A program made the translations under genes and the position numbers. Below the pieces are notes generated by a model, which worked only from the letters and a program-made list of their open reading frames with translations, had not been told where the DNA came from and searched no databases. From contig CAMTWK010000009.1 of NCBI GenBank assembly GCA_947085425.1, positions 1 to 62,861 of the forward strand: a DNA stretch of 62,861 nt. Reading direction: 5' to 3'. This stretch comes from UKL13-2 sp947085425 (GTDB lineage: Bacteria; Pseudomonadota; Gammaproteobacteria; Burkholderiales; Usitatibacteraceae). Every line of letters begins with the position of its first letter. Positions within the stretch are counted from its first letter, which is position 1. Shown piece after piece: positions 23,811 to 32,960 of this stretch.

Positions 23811-24938
23811 TTACAAAATGACGCCGTAAGGCCAGTTTTCACGAATAACCTGTTCTGGCAGCTTTTTGAGCACTTGAATCGCAAACGCCGTGTCGTCATC
23901 GGACAAGGCGTGTAAGGCGTGCGCCCGCAATAAGGTCTGCAGTGCCTTACCGAACATGGGTGGGTCGAGCATTTCGCCATTAAATTTGATCGCGCCGCCC
24001 AGCAGGGCGTCGGCCTCAATCGCGGCCTTGAGGATTTCAATCTTGGTGTTGATATCGGTTGGCGACGGTGTGTAGGCCACCTTGCAGGGATGAATATGAA
24101 AGGGGTGGATCACCTGTTTGCCGGTCATGCCCATGGCGGCTTCTTCACAGGCGTGGCCGTAAACAACGCGGGACTCTACGTCACCGTGTAAATCAAGCCA
24201 ACGGCGCACATCGTCGGGCTCGACACTGGATTCAGGCATGGTCGATTGGCCAATCAGTGTTTCAACGCCGCCAATCACACCTTTACCGGCGATCCGCGCT
24301 TCAAACAAAACCTGATTCATGAAGTAAGCGAGTTCCACGGTCCAGTTGCGCGGGGTAATGTGAATACCCATCGCTTTTGAAAAATCGTGAATACCAAACA
24401 CCACGTGTTTGACGGTGCTGTATTGCATCAGGTCGGGCGCGATTTTGAGCGACTTCGGATGTTCAATGATGGGTTGGATGGTCATGCGATGATTGAGTCC
24501 GACCAATACGGCCGACAGATCGCGGATTTCCGCCGATCCATAGGCCTCACCGGCCTTGGCCAGCATCACAACGTCAATGTAGTCGGACAGGTCGCGGATC
24601 AGCTCCAAATCTTTTTCGTATTCCTCTGTTCGAAACGGATTGATACGAATCGCGATCTGCACGGTTTTGCGGGGCGGCATGGCGGGTAATTCCTGGCGCA
24701 GCAATTGGCGCGACATTTCTTTTTGCCGGCAGCCATCCTCCAAATCGAATAACAGGGTATGGGCGGTGGTGCCAAGCGCATGTTTTTGAAAGCGTTGTGC
24801 CGCTTGTTCCAAGTCCTCGTAAATGCCCAGTGATGGCGCGTATTTGACCGGCGGGTAGTAGATCTGGATGCCGGGCCAATAATCGCCCAACATGGCCGTC
24901 GTGCCCGGAGTAATGTGTGTTTCCTTGAGATTGCTCAT
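23811..24938 (-). CDS. CitE-like HpcH/HpaI family lyase
   Basis: 375-residue TIM-barrel protein of the citrate lyase beta-subunit-like family, which cleaves or forms CoA thioesters such as malyl-, methylmalyl- or citramalyl-CoA with Mg2+. Visible features are LLFDLEDGCRQKE (metal and substrate loop), IAIRINPF, the MLAKAGEAYGSAE strand, IQPIIEHPKS with the metal Glu, HVVFGIHDFSKAMG and GKQVIHPFHIHPCKVAYTPS. It is longer than CitE of citrate lyase and there are no citD or citF genes, so a stand-alone lyase role is likelier. It heads a two-gene unit with the acyl-CoA ligase. Confidence 0.82.
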   Translation of the reverse strand: MSNLKETHITPGTTAMLGDYWPGIQIYYPPVKYAPSLGIYEDLEQAAQRFQKHALGTTAHTLLFDLEDGCRQKEMSRQLLRQELPAMPPRKTVQIAIRINPFRTEEYEKDLELIRDLSDYIDVVMLAKAGEAYGSAEIRDLSAVLVGLNHRMTIQPIIEHPKSLKIAPDLMQYSTVKHVVFGIHDFSKAMGIHITPRNWTVELAYFMNQVLFEARIAGKGVIGGVETLIGQSTMPESSVEPDDVRRWLDLHGDVESRVVYGHACEEAAMGMTGKQVIHPFHIHPCKVAYTPSPTDINTKIEILKAAIEADALLGGAIKFNGEMLDPPMFGKALQTLLRAHALHALSDDDTAFAIQVLKKLPEQVIRENWPYGVIL

Positions 24939-25127
24939 GATTTTGACCGTGGGTAACCGTGGGAAAAATGGAAGTTGCGTTGTTCAGGATTTGGCGTGAC
25001 TGGTGCATGCCGGTGATAGCAGTACGTGTGTGGCAGCGGTGCCTCAAGATTGCCTGCAACCCACTCCGGCGACCGCTGCAAACAAGGTGACCCAACAATA
25101 CCGGTTTTGCTGCGCCGCGTCAATATG

Positions 25128-25152
25128 TCTTATATAAGATATAAGATATATC
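25128..25152. promoter_or_regulatory. Palindromic operator-like element
   Basis: TCTTATATAAGA (25128-25139) is a perfect 12-bp palindrome, and the heptamer ATATAAG repeats directly (25132-25138, 25139-25145) before GATATATC, itself a palindrome (25145-25152). The element lies in the 426-bp gene-free divergent region 24939-25364, between the CitE-like gene and acs, and is very AT-rich compared with its surroundings. It looks like a transcription factor site. Apart from this I see nothing definite in that region. Confidence 0.5.
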
Positions 25153-25364
25153 ATTTTTTGGTCACCGACCACGCCACCATCACGCCATCATGGACGCCTC
25201 CTCGGCAACCGCACGTAAAGCCGCACACGCACCGATCAACAAGTTTTGATTTTTGATCATGGCGGCGGCGCAGGGTGGATGAATGAGGGGGGTGAGCCGT
25301 TGTTGGGTGTGTTATAAAAGAACCTGTGTTCTAAAAAAAATTAATCCAGTTTGCGGAGTGAGTC

Positions 25365-27350
25365 ATGTCAAATATTGAATCCACCATGCAGGAAAACCGA
25401 TTGTTTCAGCCGCCAGCGGTGCTGATAAAAGCGGCCGCCATATCTGGTCGTGCGGCCTACGATGCGATGTGCGCACAATCAATCAATGACGAGGGTAACT
25501 TTTGGGCCGGCCTGGCCAAACAACATCTCGCCTGGCACAAGCCTTTTACCCAGGTTTTGGATGAGTCGAATGCGCCGTTTTACAAGTGGTTTCATGACGG
25601 CGAATTAAACGCTTCGTTTAACTGTCTCGACCGGCAGATTGCCGCCGGACTCGGCGATAAGATCGCAATCACATTTGAAGCCGATGACGGCGCGGTGAAT
25701 ACCATCACCTATCAGGCCCTGCTGCGGCGGGTGTGCCGTTTGGCCAATGTGTTAAAGGCAAAGGGAATCCGCTCGGGTGACCGCGTCATTATTTATCTGC
25801 CAATGTCGATCGAAGGCGTGATTGCCATGCAGGCGTGCGCCCGCATCGGCGCCACACATTCGGTGGTGTTTGGCGGGTTTTCCGCGAAGAGTTTGCAGGA
25901 GCGGATTATTGATGCCGGCGCCATTGCGGTGATTACCGCGGACGAACAAGTGCGTGGTGGCAAGGCGCTGCCGATCAAGGCGATTGTTGACGAGGCGATC
26001 GGTCTGGGTGGCTGCGGGCATCTGAAAACCTGCATTGTTTACCGGCGCACCGGCAATGCGGTCAGCATGCTGGCCGGCCGTGATGAATGGTGGCACGATT
26101 TGGAGCCGTCACAATCGGACCAGTGTGAACCGACCTGGGTGAATGCCGAACACCCATTGTTCATTTTGTACACGTCGGGCTCGACCGGCAAACCAAAGGG
26201 CATCCAGCACGCCACCGGCGGTTATTTGCTATGGGCGTCGTTAACCATGCAGTGGACTTTTGACGTCAAGCCTTCAGATCTGTTTTGGTGCACCGCCGAT
26301 ATTGGCTGGGTGACCGGCCACACCTATGTGGCCTATGGACCGCTTGCCGCCGGCGCATCACAACTCATTTTTGAAGGTGTGCCCACCTATCCGGACGCCG
26401 GCCGTTTTTGGCACATGATTCAAAAACACCAGGTGACGATTTTTTATACCGCACCTACTGCCATCCGCTCACTCATCAAGGCGGGGGAGGTCGACCCAAA
26501 GGCGCATCCACGCAACTATGATTTGAAGTCACTGCGGATCCTCGGCTCGGTGGGTGAACCGATTAATCCCGAGGCGTGGATGTGGTATTACGAAAACATT
26601 GGTGGCGGTCGTTGTCCGATTGTTGACACATTTTGGCAAACCGAAACCGGCGGGCATATGATCACGCCGCTGCCTGGTGTCACCCCGCTCAAGCCGGGCT
26701 CCTGCACCTTGCCACTGCCGGGAATTCAGGCCGCGATTGTGGATGAAGCCGGCAATGATTTGCCGAACGGGCAGGGCGGCATTTTGGTCGTAAAACGACC
26801 ATGGCCATCCATGGTGCGAACGATTTGGAATGATCCGGAACGATTCAAAACCACCTATTTCCCTGCGGAACTGGGCGGTAAACTCTATTTGGCCGGTGAT
26901 GGCGCGGTACGTGATATTGAGCATGGTTATTTCACCATCATGGGACGCATTGACGATGTGCTCAATGTGTCCGGACATCGATTGGGCACCATGGAGATTG
27001 AATCCGCCTTGGTTTCAAATTCGAAATTGGTTGCCGAAGCAGCGGTGGTGGGTCGCCCGGACGCGATGACCGGCGAAGCGATTTGTGCGTTTGTGGTTCT
27101 AAAAGGAAAACGCCCGGAGGGTGACGAGGCGCTGCGCATCGCCAAAGAGTTGCGCGATTGGGTGGGCAAGGAAATCGGCCCGATCGCCAAACCCAAAGAC
27201 ATTCGATTTGGCGACAATCTGCCCAAAACGCGCAGTGGAAAAATCATGCGGCGTTTGTTGCGTTCGGTTGCCAAAGGCGAAAACATTACCCAGGACATTT
27301 CCACGCTGGAAAATCCGGCAATTCTTGAGCAGCTCAAACAATCACTTTGA
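25365..27350 (+). CDS. acs: Acetyl-CoA synthetase
   Basis: Activates acetate to acetyl-CoA via acetyl-AMP. Full length at 661 residues. Adenylation motif YTSGSTGKPKGIQHATGGYL, the Acs-specific WVTGHTYVAYGPL and VDTFWQTETGGH, hinge GRIDDVLNVSGHRLGTMEIE, and the regulatory lysine in PKTRSGKIMRRLLR that is acetylated in other Acs enzymes. Propionyl-CoA synthetase is a possible alternative but the tryptophan in DTFWQTETGG favours acetate. Start ATG follows TGCGGAGTGAGTC. It leads a set of genes with a regulator and an Na+/solute symporter that fits acetate use. Confidence 0.92.
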   Translation: MSNIESTMQENRLFQPPAVLIKAAAISGRAAYDAMCAQSINDEGNFWAGLAKQHLAWHKPFTQVLDESNAPFYKWFHDGELNASFNCLDRQIAAGLGDKIAITFEADDGAVNTITYQALLRRVCRLANVLKAKGIRSGDRVIIYLPMSIEGVIAMQACARIGATHSVVFGGFSAKSLQERIIDAGAIAVITADEQVRGGKALPIKAIVDEAIGLGGCGHLKTCIVYRRTGNAVSMLAGRDEWWHDLEPSQSDQCEPTWVNAEHPLFILYTSGSTGKPKGIQHATGGYLLWASLTMQWTFDVKPSDLFWCTADIGWVTGHTYVAYGPLAAGASQLIFEGVPTYPDAGRFWHMIQKHQVTIFYTAPTAIRSLIKAGEVDPKAHPRNYDLKSLRILGSVGEPINPEAWMWYYENIGGGRCPIVDTFWQTETGGHMITPLPGVTPLKPGSCTLPLPGIQAAIVDEAGNDLPNGQGGILVVKRPWPSMVRTIWNDPERFKTTYFPAELGGKLYLAGDGAVRDIEHGYFTIMGRIDDVLNVSGHRLGTMEIESALVSNSKLVAEAAVVGRPDAMTGEAICAFVVLKGKRPEGDEALRIAKELRDWVGKEIGPIAKPKDIRFGDNLPKTRSGKIMRRLLRSVAKGENITQDISTLENPAILEQLKQSL

Positions 27351-27444
27351 ATGTGAAACTCTATATTGGGCGGGCGCTTCCGGGAAGTTTTTGCTGAAAG
27401 TGCCCGTGCTCATTGGTGTTTTATTTTTAATAGAGTGTTAACTT

Positions 27445-29412
27445 ATGTCTGTTTCACCTTCATCCACGATTGTTGACGAGGCTGTCGACGAGCTCGGCAG
27501 CCACGCGCCATTTGATCAGATGGACACCACGTTATTACGAACCTTGGCCGCGCAATTATCAGTGCGCTATTTTGCCAAGGGCGCAACCATCATGTCGCCG
27601 GCCGACGGTGTTGTCACCCGCTTGGTGATCATTCAACGCGGCACGGTCAATGGCATCAATCAAATGTCACTGGCAATTGTTGGTGATGGCGTGTTGGTAT
27701 TGGCCGAGGGTGAGATGTTTCCGATTGGTGCGGTCATGTCACGTCGGCCAACGGTGCTGACCTTTACCGCCGCGACCGATGTGTTTTGTTATGAAATGCC
27801 ACTGCCGGTTTTTGAAGACGCGATGAATCTGTCGAGACCGTTCCGGCATTTTGCAACCAGGCGGTTGGCGCATTTATTGGACCAATCACGGCGCAATACC
27901 CAATCACAATTCAGCAACAGGCTGGCGGATGTACAAACACTGGCGAGTCCACTGAAAGCCATTTTGCGGCGTGCGCCGATTTCGGTTGCGTCCCGGACGC
28001 CGATTCGTGATGTGCTTGAATTGATGAAACACGAACGCATCGGCTCGGTGGTGGTGGTAGACGATCAACCGGGTAAAGACGTGCCGAAACCCGTTGGCAT
28101 TTTTACCGAGCGCGACGTGTTGGATCGGGTCGCGTTGCCGCAGGTTGACCAAAACCTAGCCGTTGCCTCTGTCATGACCGCCAATCCGTTTTCGCTGCCG
28201 TCGCATGCGCCGATATTTGAAGCGGCCAAGGCGATGGCGGAACGTCGCTTCCGGCACGTGTTGGTGACCGAAGAGGGCTGTTTGATTGGTGTGATATCCG
28301 AACGCGACTTGTTCGCCCAACAACGACTTTCGTTGGGCGAAATCGCCAAGTCAATTGATCGGGCTGAAACGGTTGGCGCCCTGGCCGGGGCATCGGCCGA
28401 TGTGCGACAGATGGCAGCGGCGCTGGTGGGGCAAGGGGTGGCCGCCGAACAACTCACCCAATTTGTCACCACTATGAACGACGCCATTGTCGGCCGTGCG
28501 CTCAGCCTGGCCCGTGCCGAATGCGCGCCACCGGCAGTGCCGTGGTGCTGGATGGGGCTGGGTTCGGAAGGTCGTATGGAGCAAACGCTGGCCACCGATC
28601 AAGATAATTCGATCATTTTTTCGACGGCGGATGGGGGCGCTGATGCGCAGGAAATCGAGCGGACACGCGCCGGATTGTTGGCGTTTGCGGCGGTGGTAAA
28701 TCAGATTTTGAACGACGTGGGTTTTCCACTTTGTCGTGGCGACATCATGGCAAAAAATCCACAATGGTGCATGAGTGAAGCCGAGTGGCGGGACCGTTTT
28801 GGTGAATGGATGCGGGCGATTAGTTCCAAGGCATTACTGAACGCGGCGATTTTTTTTGATTTTCGTGCGCTACATGGCGACGTCGAGCTGGTGGACAATC
28901 TGAAGTTGTGGTTGGTGGGGACGGTTGTCAAGCAGCCGCTTTTTTTGCGGCAGATGGCGGTTAACGCATTGCAGGTCAGACCGCCGCTCGCATTCATCGA
29001 ATTCTTTCGTGACTTTGCTGAATCAGATGCGGATCATCCCGATACGATGGATCTGAAGATTTATGCGGCACGCCCGTTTATCGATGCGGCGCGAATTTTG
29101 GCATTGGCGAACAATGTCGGTGCCACCAATACGGCGGATAGATTGCGGTTGGTCGGCCCTAAAATTCGCATGGCGGAAGATGAATGCAACGCCTACGTTG
29201 ACGCGTTTCATTTTATTCAGTTGTTGCGTCTGCGGATTCAACCGCTGCAGCCGCTGGCAGTGGATGTCGCGGAAAAAACCGGCACTGCCGCGATCAACCC
29301 CAATCGTATTGATTTGAACAGTCTGAATGAATTGGATCGGCGCATTTTGAAGGAGTCGCTGCGCCAGGCACGCAAACTTCAATCGCGGCTGGAATTGGAT
29401 TTTCAGATATGA
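27445..29412 (+). CDS. cNMP-binding/CBS/DUF294 nucleotidyltransferase-like regulator
   Basis: 655-residue cytosolic protein with, in order, a cyclic-nucleotide-binding-like domain (about 20-150), two CBS domains (about 170-295; APISVASRTPIRDVLELMKH, VASVMTANPFSLPSHAPIFE), a DUF294 nucleotidyltransferase domain with MGLGSEGRMEQTLATDQDNS (GS...DxD motif, near residue 370) and a DUF294 C-terminal helical domain. Such proteins lie next to acs and Na+/solute symporter genes in many proteobacteria and probably adjust acetate uptake or activation by nucleotidylation or adenine-nucleotide sensing. It overlaps the exonuclease gene by 4 bp. Confidence 0.85.
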   Translation: MSVSPSSTIVDEAVDELGSHAPFDQMDTTLLRTLAAQLSVRYFAKGATIMSPADGVVTRLVIIQRGTVNGINQMSLAIVGDGVLVLAEGEMFPIGAVMSRRPTVLTFTAATDVFCYEMPLPVFEDAMNLSRPFRHFATRRLAHLLDQSRRNTQSQFSNRLADVQTLASPLKAILRRAPISVASRTPIRDVLELMKHERIGSVVVVDDQPGKDVPKPVGIFTERDVLDRVALPQVDQNLAVASVMTANPFSLPSHAPIFEAAKAMAERRFRHVLVTEEGCLIGVISERDLFAQQRLSLGEIAKSIDRAETVGALAGASADVRQMAAALVGQGVAAEQLTQFVTTMNDAIVGRALSLARAECAPPAVPWCWMGLGSEGRMEQTLATDQDNSIIFSTADGGADAQEIERTRAGLLAFAAVVNQILNDVGFPLCRGDIMAKNPQWCMSEAEWRDRFGEWMRAISSKALLNAAIFFDFRALHGDVELVDNLKLWLVGTVVKQPLFLRQMAVNALQVRPPLAFIEFFRDFAESDADHPDTMDLKIYAARPFIDAARILALANNVGATNTADRLRLVGPKIRMAEDECNAYVDAFHFIQLLRLRIQPLQPLAVDVAEKTGTAAINPNRIDLNSLNELDRRILKESLRQARKLQSRLELDFQI

Positions 29413-30197
29413 GCCTGACCGGACGCACGATGCAAATGCGTCTTATGAGTTTTCTGTTTGGGCGAGCCGGTCATTTCGCCGCCCTCGATCAAAGCCAGCA
29501 AGCGCGCCTGCAGGCGCTTGCGCAGGTTGCGCCTGCCGATATGACACAGCGTGCCGACAAGATGCGTTGGCTGGTGGCGGATGTTGAGACCTCCGGATTG
29601 GACGTGCGCTCGGATCAACTCATCGCCATCGGTGCCGTCGCCGTAACGAATGGCCGAATTGATATTGCTGATAGTTTTGAAGTGGTGCTGCGCCAGCCGG
29701 CTGTTTCCAGTGATGACAATATTCTGATTCACCGCATTGGTGGCGAGGCGCAGCATGGCGGCGAAGATCCGCGCGAAGCGCTGCTCGCTTTTCTCGAATT
29801 TGTTGGCGGCTGTCCACTGGTTGGTTTTCACGCACCATTTGATGAAGCCATGTTGAATCGTGCGGCCAAACATCATCTTGGTTATGTGACGCACCATCAA
29901 TGGCTTGATCTGGCCATGCTCGCGCCGGCCATGATTCCACAGGCGAATGACGCCGACCTTTCCGCCGTCGGCCAACCGCACACGCGCGCAAGGCGCTCGC
30001 TGGATTGGTGGCTCGATCGATATGCCGTAAAAGTCCGCAAACGCCATCACGCCGCAGCCGATGCCATGTACACGGCCAAATTGTGGACGGTGTTGTTGGC
30101 AGCCGCACCGGCTTTGGGTATGGTTGAGGCGCAAAAATTTACCGCGCTTGCCAAAAACTATATGTGGCTGACGCACAGTCAACTTCGCTCGCCATAA
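29409..30197 (+). CDS. DEDDh 3'-5' exonuclease (DnaQ-like)
   Basis: 262-residue protein with an exonuclease RNase T/PolIII-epsilon domain from about residue 50. Catalytic acids are in WLVADVETSGLD (D and E), VGFHAPFDEAML (D) and KRHHAAADAMYTAKLW (H and D). The N-terminal 45 residues are a helix-rich extension. It starts in the ATGA overlap with the CBS-DUF294 gene, an arrangement seen with acs/symporter clusters. Whether it acts on DNA repair products or small RNAs is not visible. Confidence 0.85.
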   Translation: MSLTGRTMQMRLMSFLFGRAGHFAALDQSQQARLQALAQVAPADMTQRADKMRWLVADVETSGLDVRSDQLIAIGAVAVTNGRIDIADSFEVVLRQPAVSSDDNILIHRIGGEAQHGGEDPREALLAFLEFVGGCPLVGFHAPFDEAMLNRAAKHHLGYVTHHQWLDLAMLAPAMIPQANDADLSAVGQPHTRARRSLDWWLDRYAVKVRKRHHAAADAMYTAKLWTVLLAAAPALGMVEAQKFTALAKNYMWLTHSQLRSP

Positions 30198-30282
30198 GGA
30201 AATCTAATTTCATTTGGTGTGAACAATATGGGCCATCGCTAATAACGAATGAGTCAATAAGAGTCAATTTCGCAATGAAAAA

Positions 30283-30296
30283 ATGATCCATATCAA
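30283..30296. promoter_or_regulatory. FNR/CRP-type box candidate
   Basis: ATGATCCATATCAA differs at one base from the FNR consensus TTGAT-N4-ATCAA. It lies about 110 bp upstream of the predicted start of the symporter genes, too far for classical class II activation, so its role is uncertain. Confidence 0.35.
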
Positions 30297-30365
30297 TATG
30301 TGTCCGACCCAATAATTTTTGGTGCAATGCAGCACGAAAAAAGACCGTTTTTAACGGAATTTTCT

Positions 30366-30395
30366 TTGACCGTTCTCCAATTCAGCCCCTATACT
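30366..30395 (+). promoter_or_regulatory. Promoter of the DUF4212-symporter operon
   Basis: TTGACC (30366-30371) and TATACT (30390-30395) are separated by 18 bp. The operon start codon is about 110 bp downstream. This promoter makes the symporter genes separable from acs. The rest of the 307-bp gap 30198-30504 holds only the FNR-like box. Confidence 0.65.
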
Positions 30396-30504
30396 CGGCT
30401 CTGAACGTGAGGTTGTTCACACTTGGCTCGAATACAGAGCGGCGATGGCTGATCGGGCTTTTTTAGACCTGCAAGTTATATCCAAAAAATATCAGGAGGA
30501 CTCC

Positions 30505-30771
30505 ATGCAGTTGACCGAAATTCATCTGGACTATTGGCGAAAGAATCTGCGCATGACCGCGCTGCTGCTTTCAATTTGGTTTGTCGCGACATTCGTGGTG
30601 ATTTATTTTGCCCGCGAGTTGGCAACGATTAATTTTTTTGGCTGGCCGTTTTCGTTTTACATGGCCGCCCAAGGCTCACTCATTATTTATGTGCTGATCA
30701 TCGGTTTTTATGCCATGTACATGAAAAAACTGGATATTGAGCATGGCGTCGATGAAGGAGAGCAAGAATGA
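30505..30771 (+). CDS. DUF4212 small subunit of Na+/solute symporter
   Basis: An 88-residue inner membrane protein with two transmembrane helices (about 15-37 TALLLSIWFVATFVVIYF and 52-75 FYMAAQGSLIIYVLIIGFYA). The start MQLTEIHLDYWRKNLRMT is typical of DUF4212 proteins, which occur only together with a large VC_2705-type solute:sodium symporter. ATG 30505 is chosen because AGGAGGA precedes it at 30494-30500; an upstream in-frame start at 30445 would add 20 non-family residues. Overlaps the symporter gene by 4 bp. Confidence 0.88.
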   Translation: MQLTEIHLDYWRKNLRMTALLLSIWFVATFVVIYFARELATINFFGWPFSFYMAAQGSLIIYVLIIGFYAMYMKKLDIEHGVDEGEQE

Positions 30772-32882
30772 GCACAGGCACCGCATCCTTTAAACAGCAA
30801 TTAAAACGCTACTACAGTTTTTATACCGTAGGCTTTATCACCTTTGTGATTTTGCTCGGCATCGCCGAGCAAATGGGTATGCCGCGTTTGTACATGGGTT
30901 ATACCTTCCTGGCGGCGACGATCTTGCTCTATGCCGGTATCGGCATCATGAGCCGCACGCTGGATGTGGCTGAATATTATGTGGCCGGACGCAAAGTCCC
31001 CGCGCTGTTTAACGGCATGGCCACCGGCGCCGACTGGATGTCGGCCGCGTCGTTTATCGGTATGGCGGGTGGCTTGTATCTGCAGGGCTTTGATGGACTG
31101 GCATTTATCATGGGTTGGACTGGTGGTTATTGTCTGGTGGCGCTGTTGCTGGCACCCTACCTGCGAAAGTTTGGCCAATTCACCATTCCGGATTTCCTTG
31201 GCGCGCGATATGGTGGCAACGTGGTGCGCTCGATCGGCATCTTGTCGGCCATTATTGTTTCGTTTGTTTATGTGGTCGCGCAAATCTACGGCGTCGGATT
31301 GATCACCAGCCGCTTCACCGGACTCGAGTTTGGAGTCGGTGTGTTTGTTGGTTTGGCCGGTATATTGGTTTGCTCGTTTCTGGGTGGCATGAAAGCTGTT
31401 ACCTGGACGCAGGTCGCCCAATATATTATTTTGATTGTTGCCTACATGATTCCGGTGGTATGGCTGTCAGTAAAGGAAACCGGCATTCCGGTGCCGCAAC
31501 TGGTGTATGGTAAGGTGCTGGAAAAGGTCACCGAATTGGAAAAAAAGCTGACCGCTGATCCCAAGGAAATTGAGGTCCGTAAAATATTTGGTGATCGTGC
31601 CAAAGCGGCTGCTGAAAAGCTAAAAGCCGGCGCTGAGACATCCTACAATGCCGATAAGGCAGTGTTGGTTGCCAAGGTTGACGAGCTCAAGGCGGCACCG
31701 ACCCCGGATGGCGCCGCGATAATGGCGGCAGAAAACGCGGTGTCGTCGTTTGCCAAAGACGTCAAGACCTATGAAACGCAGCTCAAGGGCCAGCAGGCGG
31801 CAGGTGGGCGTGCAGCCCCGCCGCTGCCACATGGCACACCGTTTGTCGGCGTTGGCAAGACCGACGAAGAAAAACAAAAATCATCTGACAACAAGCGCAA
31901 TAACTTCTTGGCGTTGGTGTTCAGCTTGATGGTGGGTACCGCAGCGTTGCCGCATATCCTGATGCGTTACTACACCACGCCATCCGTTCACGAAGCACGG
32001 GTGTCGGTATTCTGGTCGCTGTTTTTTATTTTCCTGCTGTATTTCACGGCACCCGCGTTGGCGGTGTTGGTGAAATTTGACATCTACTCCAATGTGGTCG
32101 GCAAGGCGTTTGCAGATCTACCGGCGTGGGCCACATCCTGGCAGGCGGTGGATAAAGCACTGCTGAACATTGTTGATATGAATAAAGACGGTATTGTGCA
32201 ACTGGCCGAAATTGCCATTGGTCAGGACATTATTGTTCTGGTCACGCCCGAGATTGCGGGGTTACCTTACGTGATTTCCGGTTTGGTCGCAGCCGGCGGT
32301 TTGGCGGCGGCGTTGTCCACTGCCGATGGCTTGTTGTTGACGATTGCCAATGCGTTGTCACACGATCTTTATTACAAAATCATCAATCCAGATGCATCCA
32401 CCGCGCGCCGCATCACCATCTCGAAGACGCTGCTGTTGGTGGTCGCAATAACGGCTGCTTGGGTGACGGCGCAAAAACCGGGTGATATTTTATTCCTGGT
32501 GGGGGCGGCATTCTCGCTTGCGGCATCGGCATTTTTCCCGGCGCTGGTGTTGGGTATTTTCTGGAAACGGGCGAATAAACCGGCCGCTATTGCAGGAATG
32601 TTGGTCGGTTTGGGCGTAACCATGTATTACATGTTGCGCACCTATCCGTTCTTTACGAATATGGAGTTCCTTGCAAACATAGGGATGGGTAAAATGGATC
32701 TATGGTTCGCCATTGCGCCAATCGGTAGCGGCGTGTTTGGCGTTGCGGCCGGCATGAGCACGATGGTTGTGGTCAGTCTGCTCACCAAGGCGCCGGATCA
32801 GGATACGCAGGATCTGGTTGAGCACGTTCGTTATCCGGTGATCAAGGGTGACAAACTGGATACCACCAACGCTTACTCGTAA
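30768..32882 (+). CDS. Solute:sodium symporter, VC_2705 type
   Basis: 704-residue LeuT-fold transporter, probably for acetate or another short organic acid given acs nearby. Core signatures: AGRKVPALFNGMATGADWMS, FQFTIPDFLGARYGG-like FGQFTIPDFLGARYGG, GGMKAVTWTQVAQY and LAAALSTADGLLLTIANALS. Two unusual parts: a polar, Lys/Glu/Ala-rich insert at about 245-378, predicted as helical or coiled, between transmembrane segments; and an EF-hand-like loop DMNKDGIVQLAE at 470-481 with Asp, Asn and Asp at positions 1, 3 and 5 and Glu at 12. Its ATG overlaps the DUF4212 stop. Followed by a strong terminator. Confidence 0.88.
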   Translation: MSTGTASFKQQLKRYYSFYTVGFITFVILLGIAEQMGMPRLYMGYTFLAATILLYAGIGIMSRTLDVAEYYVAGRKVPALFNGMATGADWMSAASFIGMAGGLYLQGFDGLAFIMGWTGGYCLVALLLAPYLRKFGQFTIPDFLGARYGGNVVRSIGILSAIIVSFVYVVAQIYGVGLITSRFTGLEFGVGVFVGLAGILVCSFLGGMKAVTWTQVAQYIILIVAYMIPVVWLSVKETGIPVPQLVYGKVLEKVTELEKKLTADPKEIEVRKIFGDRAKAAAEKLKAGAETSYNADKAVLVAKVDELKAAPTPDGAAIMAAENAVSSFAKDVKTYETQLKGQQAAGGRAAPPLPHGTPFVGVGKTDEEKQKSSDNKRNNFLALVFSLMVGTAALPHILMRYYTTPSVHEARVSVFWSLFFIFLLYFTAPALAVLVKFDIYSNVVGKAFADLPAWATSWQAVDKALLNIVDMNKDGIVQLAEIAIGQDIIVLVTPEIAGLPYVISGLVAAGGLAAALSTADGLLLTIANALSHDLYYKIINPDASTARRITISKTLLLVVAITAAWVTAQKPGDILFLVGAAFSLAASAFFPALVLGIFWKRANKPAAIAGMLVGLGVTMYYMLRTYPFFTNMEFLANIGMGKMDLWFAIAPIGSGVFGVAAGMSTMVVVSLLTKAPDQDTQDLVEHVRYPVIKGDKLDTTNAYS

Positions 32883-32911
32883 TTTGTCGTAAATTTGATT
32901 GAGGTAACAAG

Positions 32912-32945
32912 CCCGCGCGATCGAAAGGTGGCGCGGGTTTTTTTT
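32912..32945 (+). terminator. Intrinsic terminator after the symporter
   Basis: CCCGCGC (32912-32918) pairs with GCGCGGG (32931-32937) and is followed by eight T residues. It ends the DUF4212-symporter operon 30-60 bp after the stop codon. Confidence 0.88.
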
Positions 32946-32960
32946 AGGGGGTTGTTTTTT

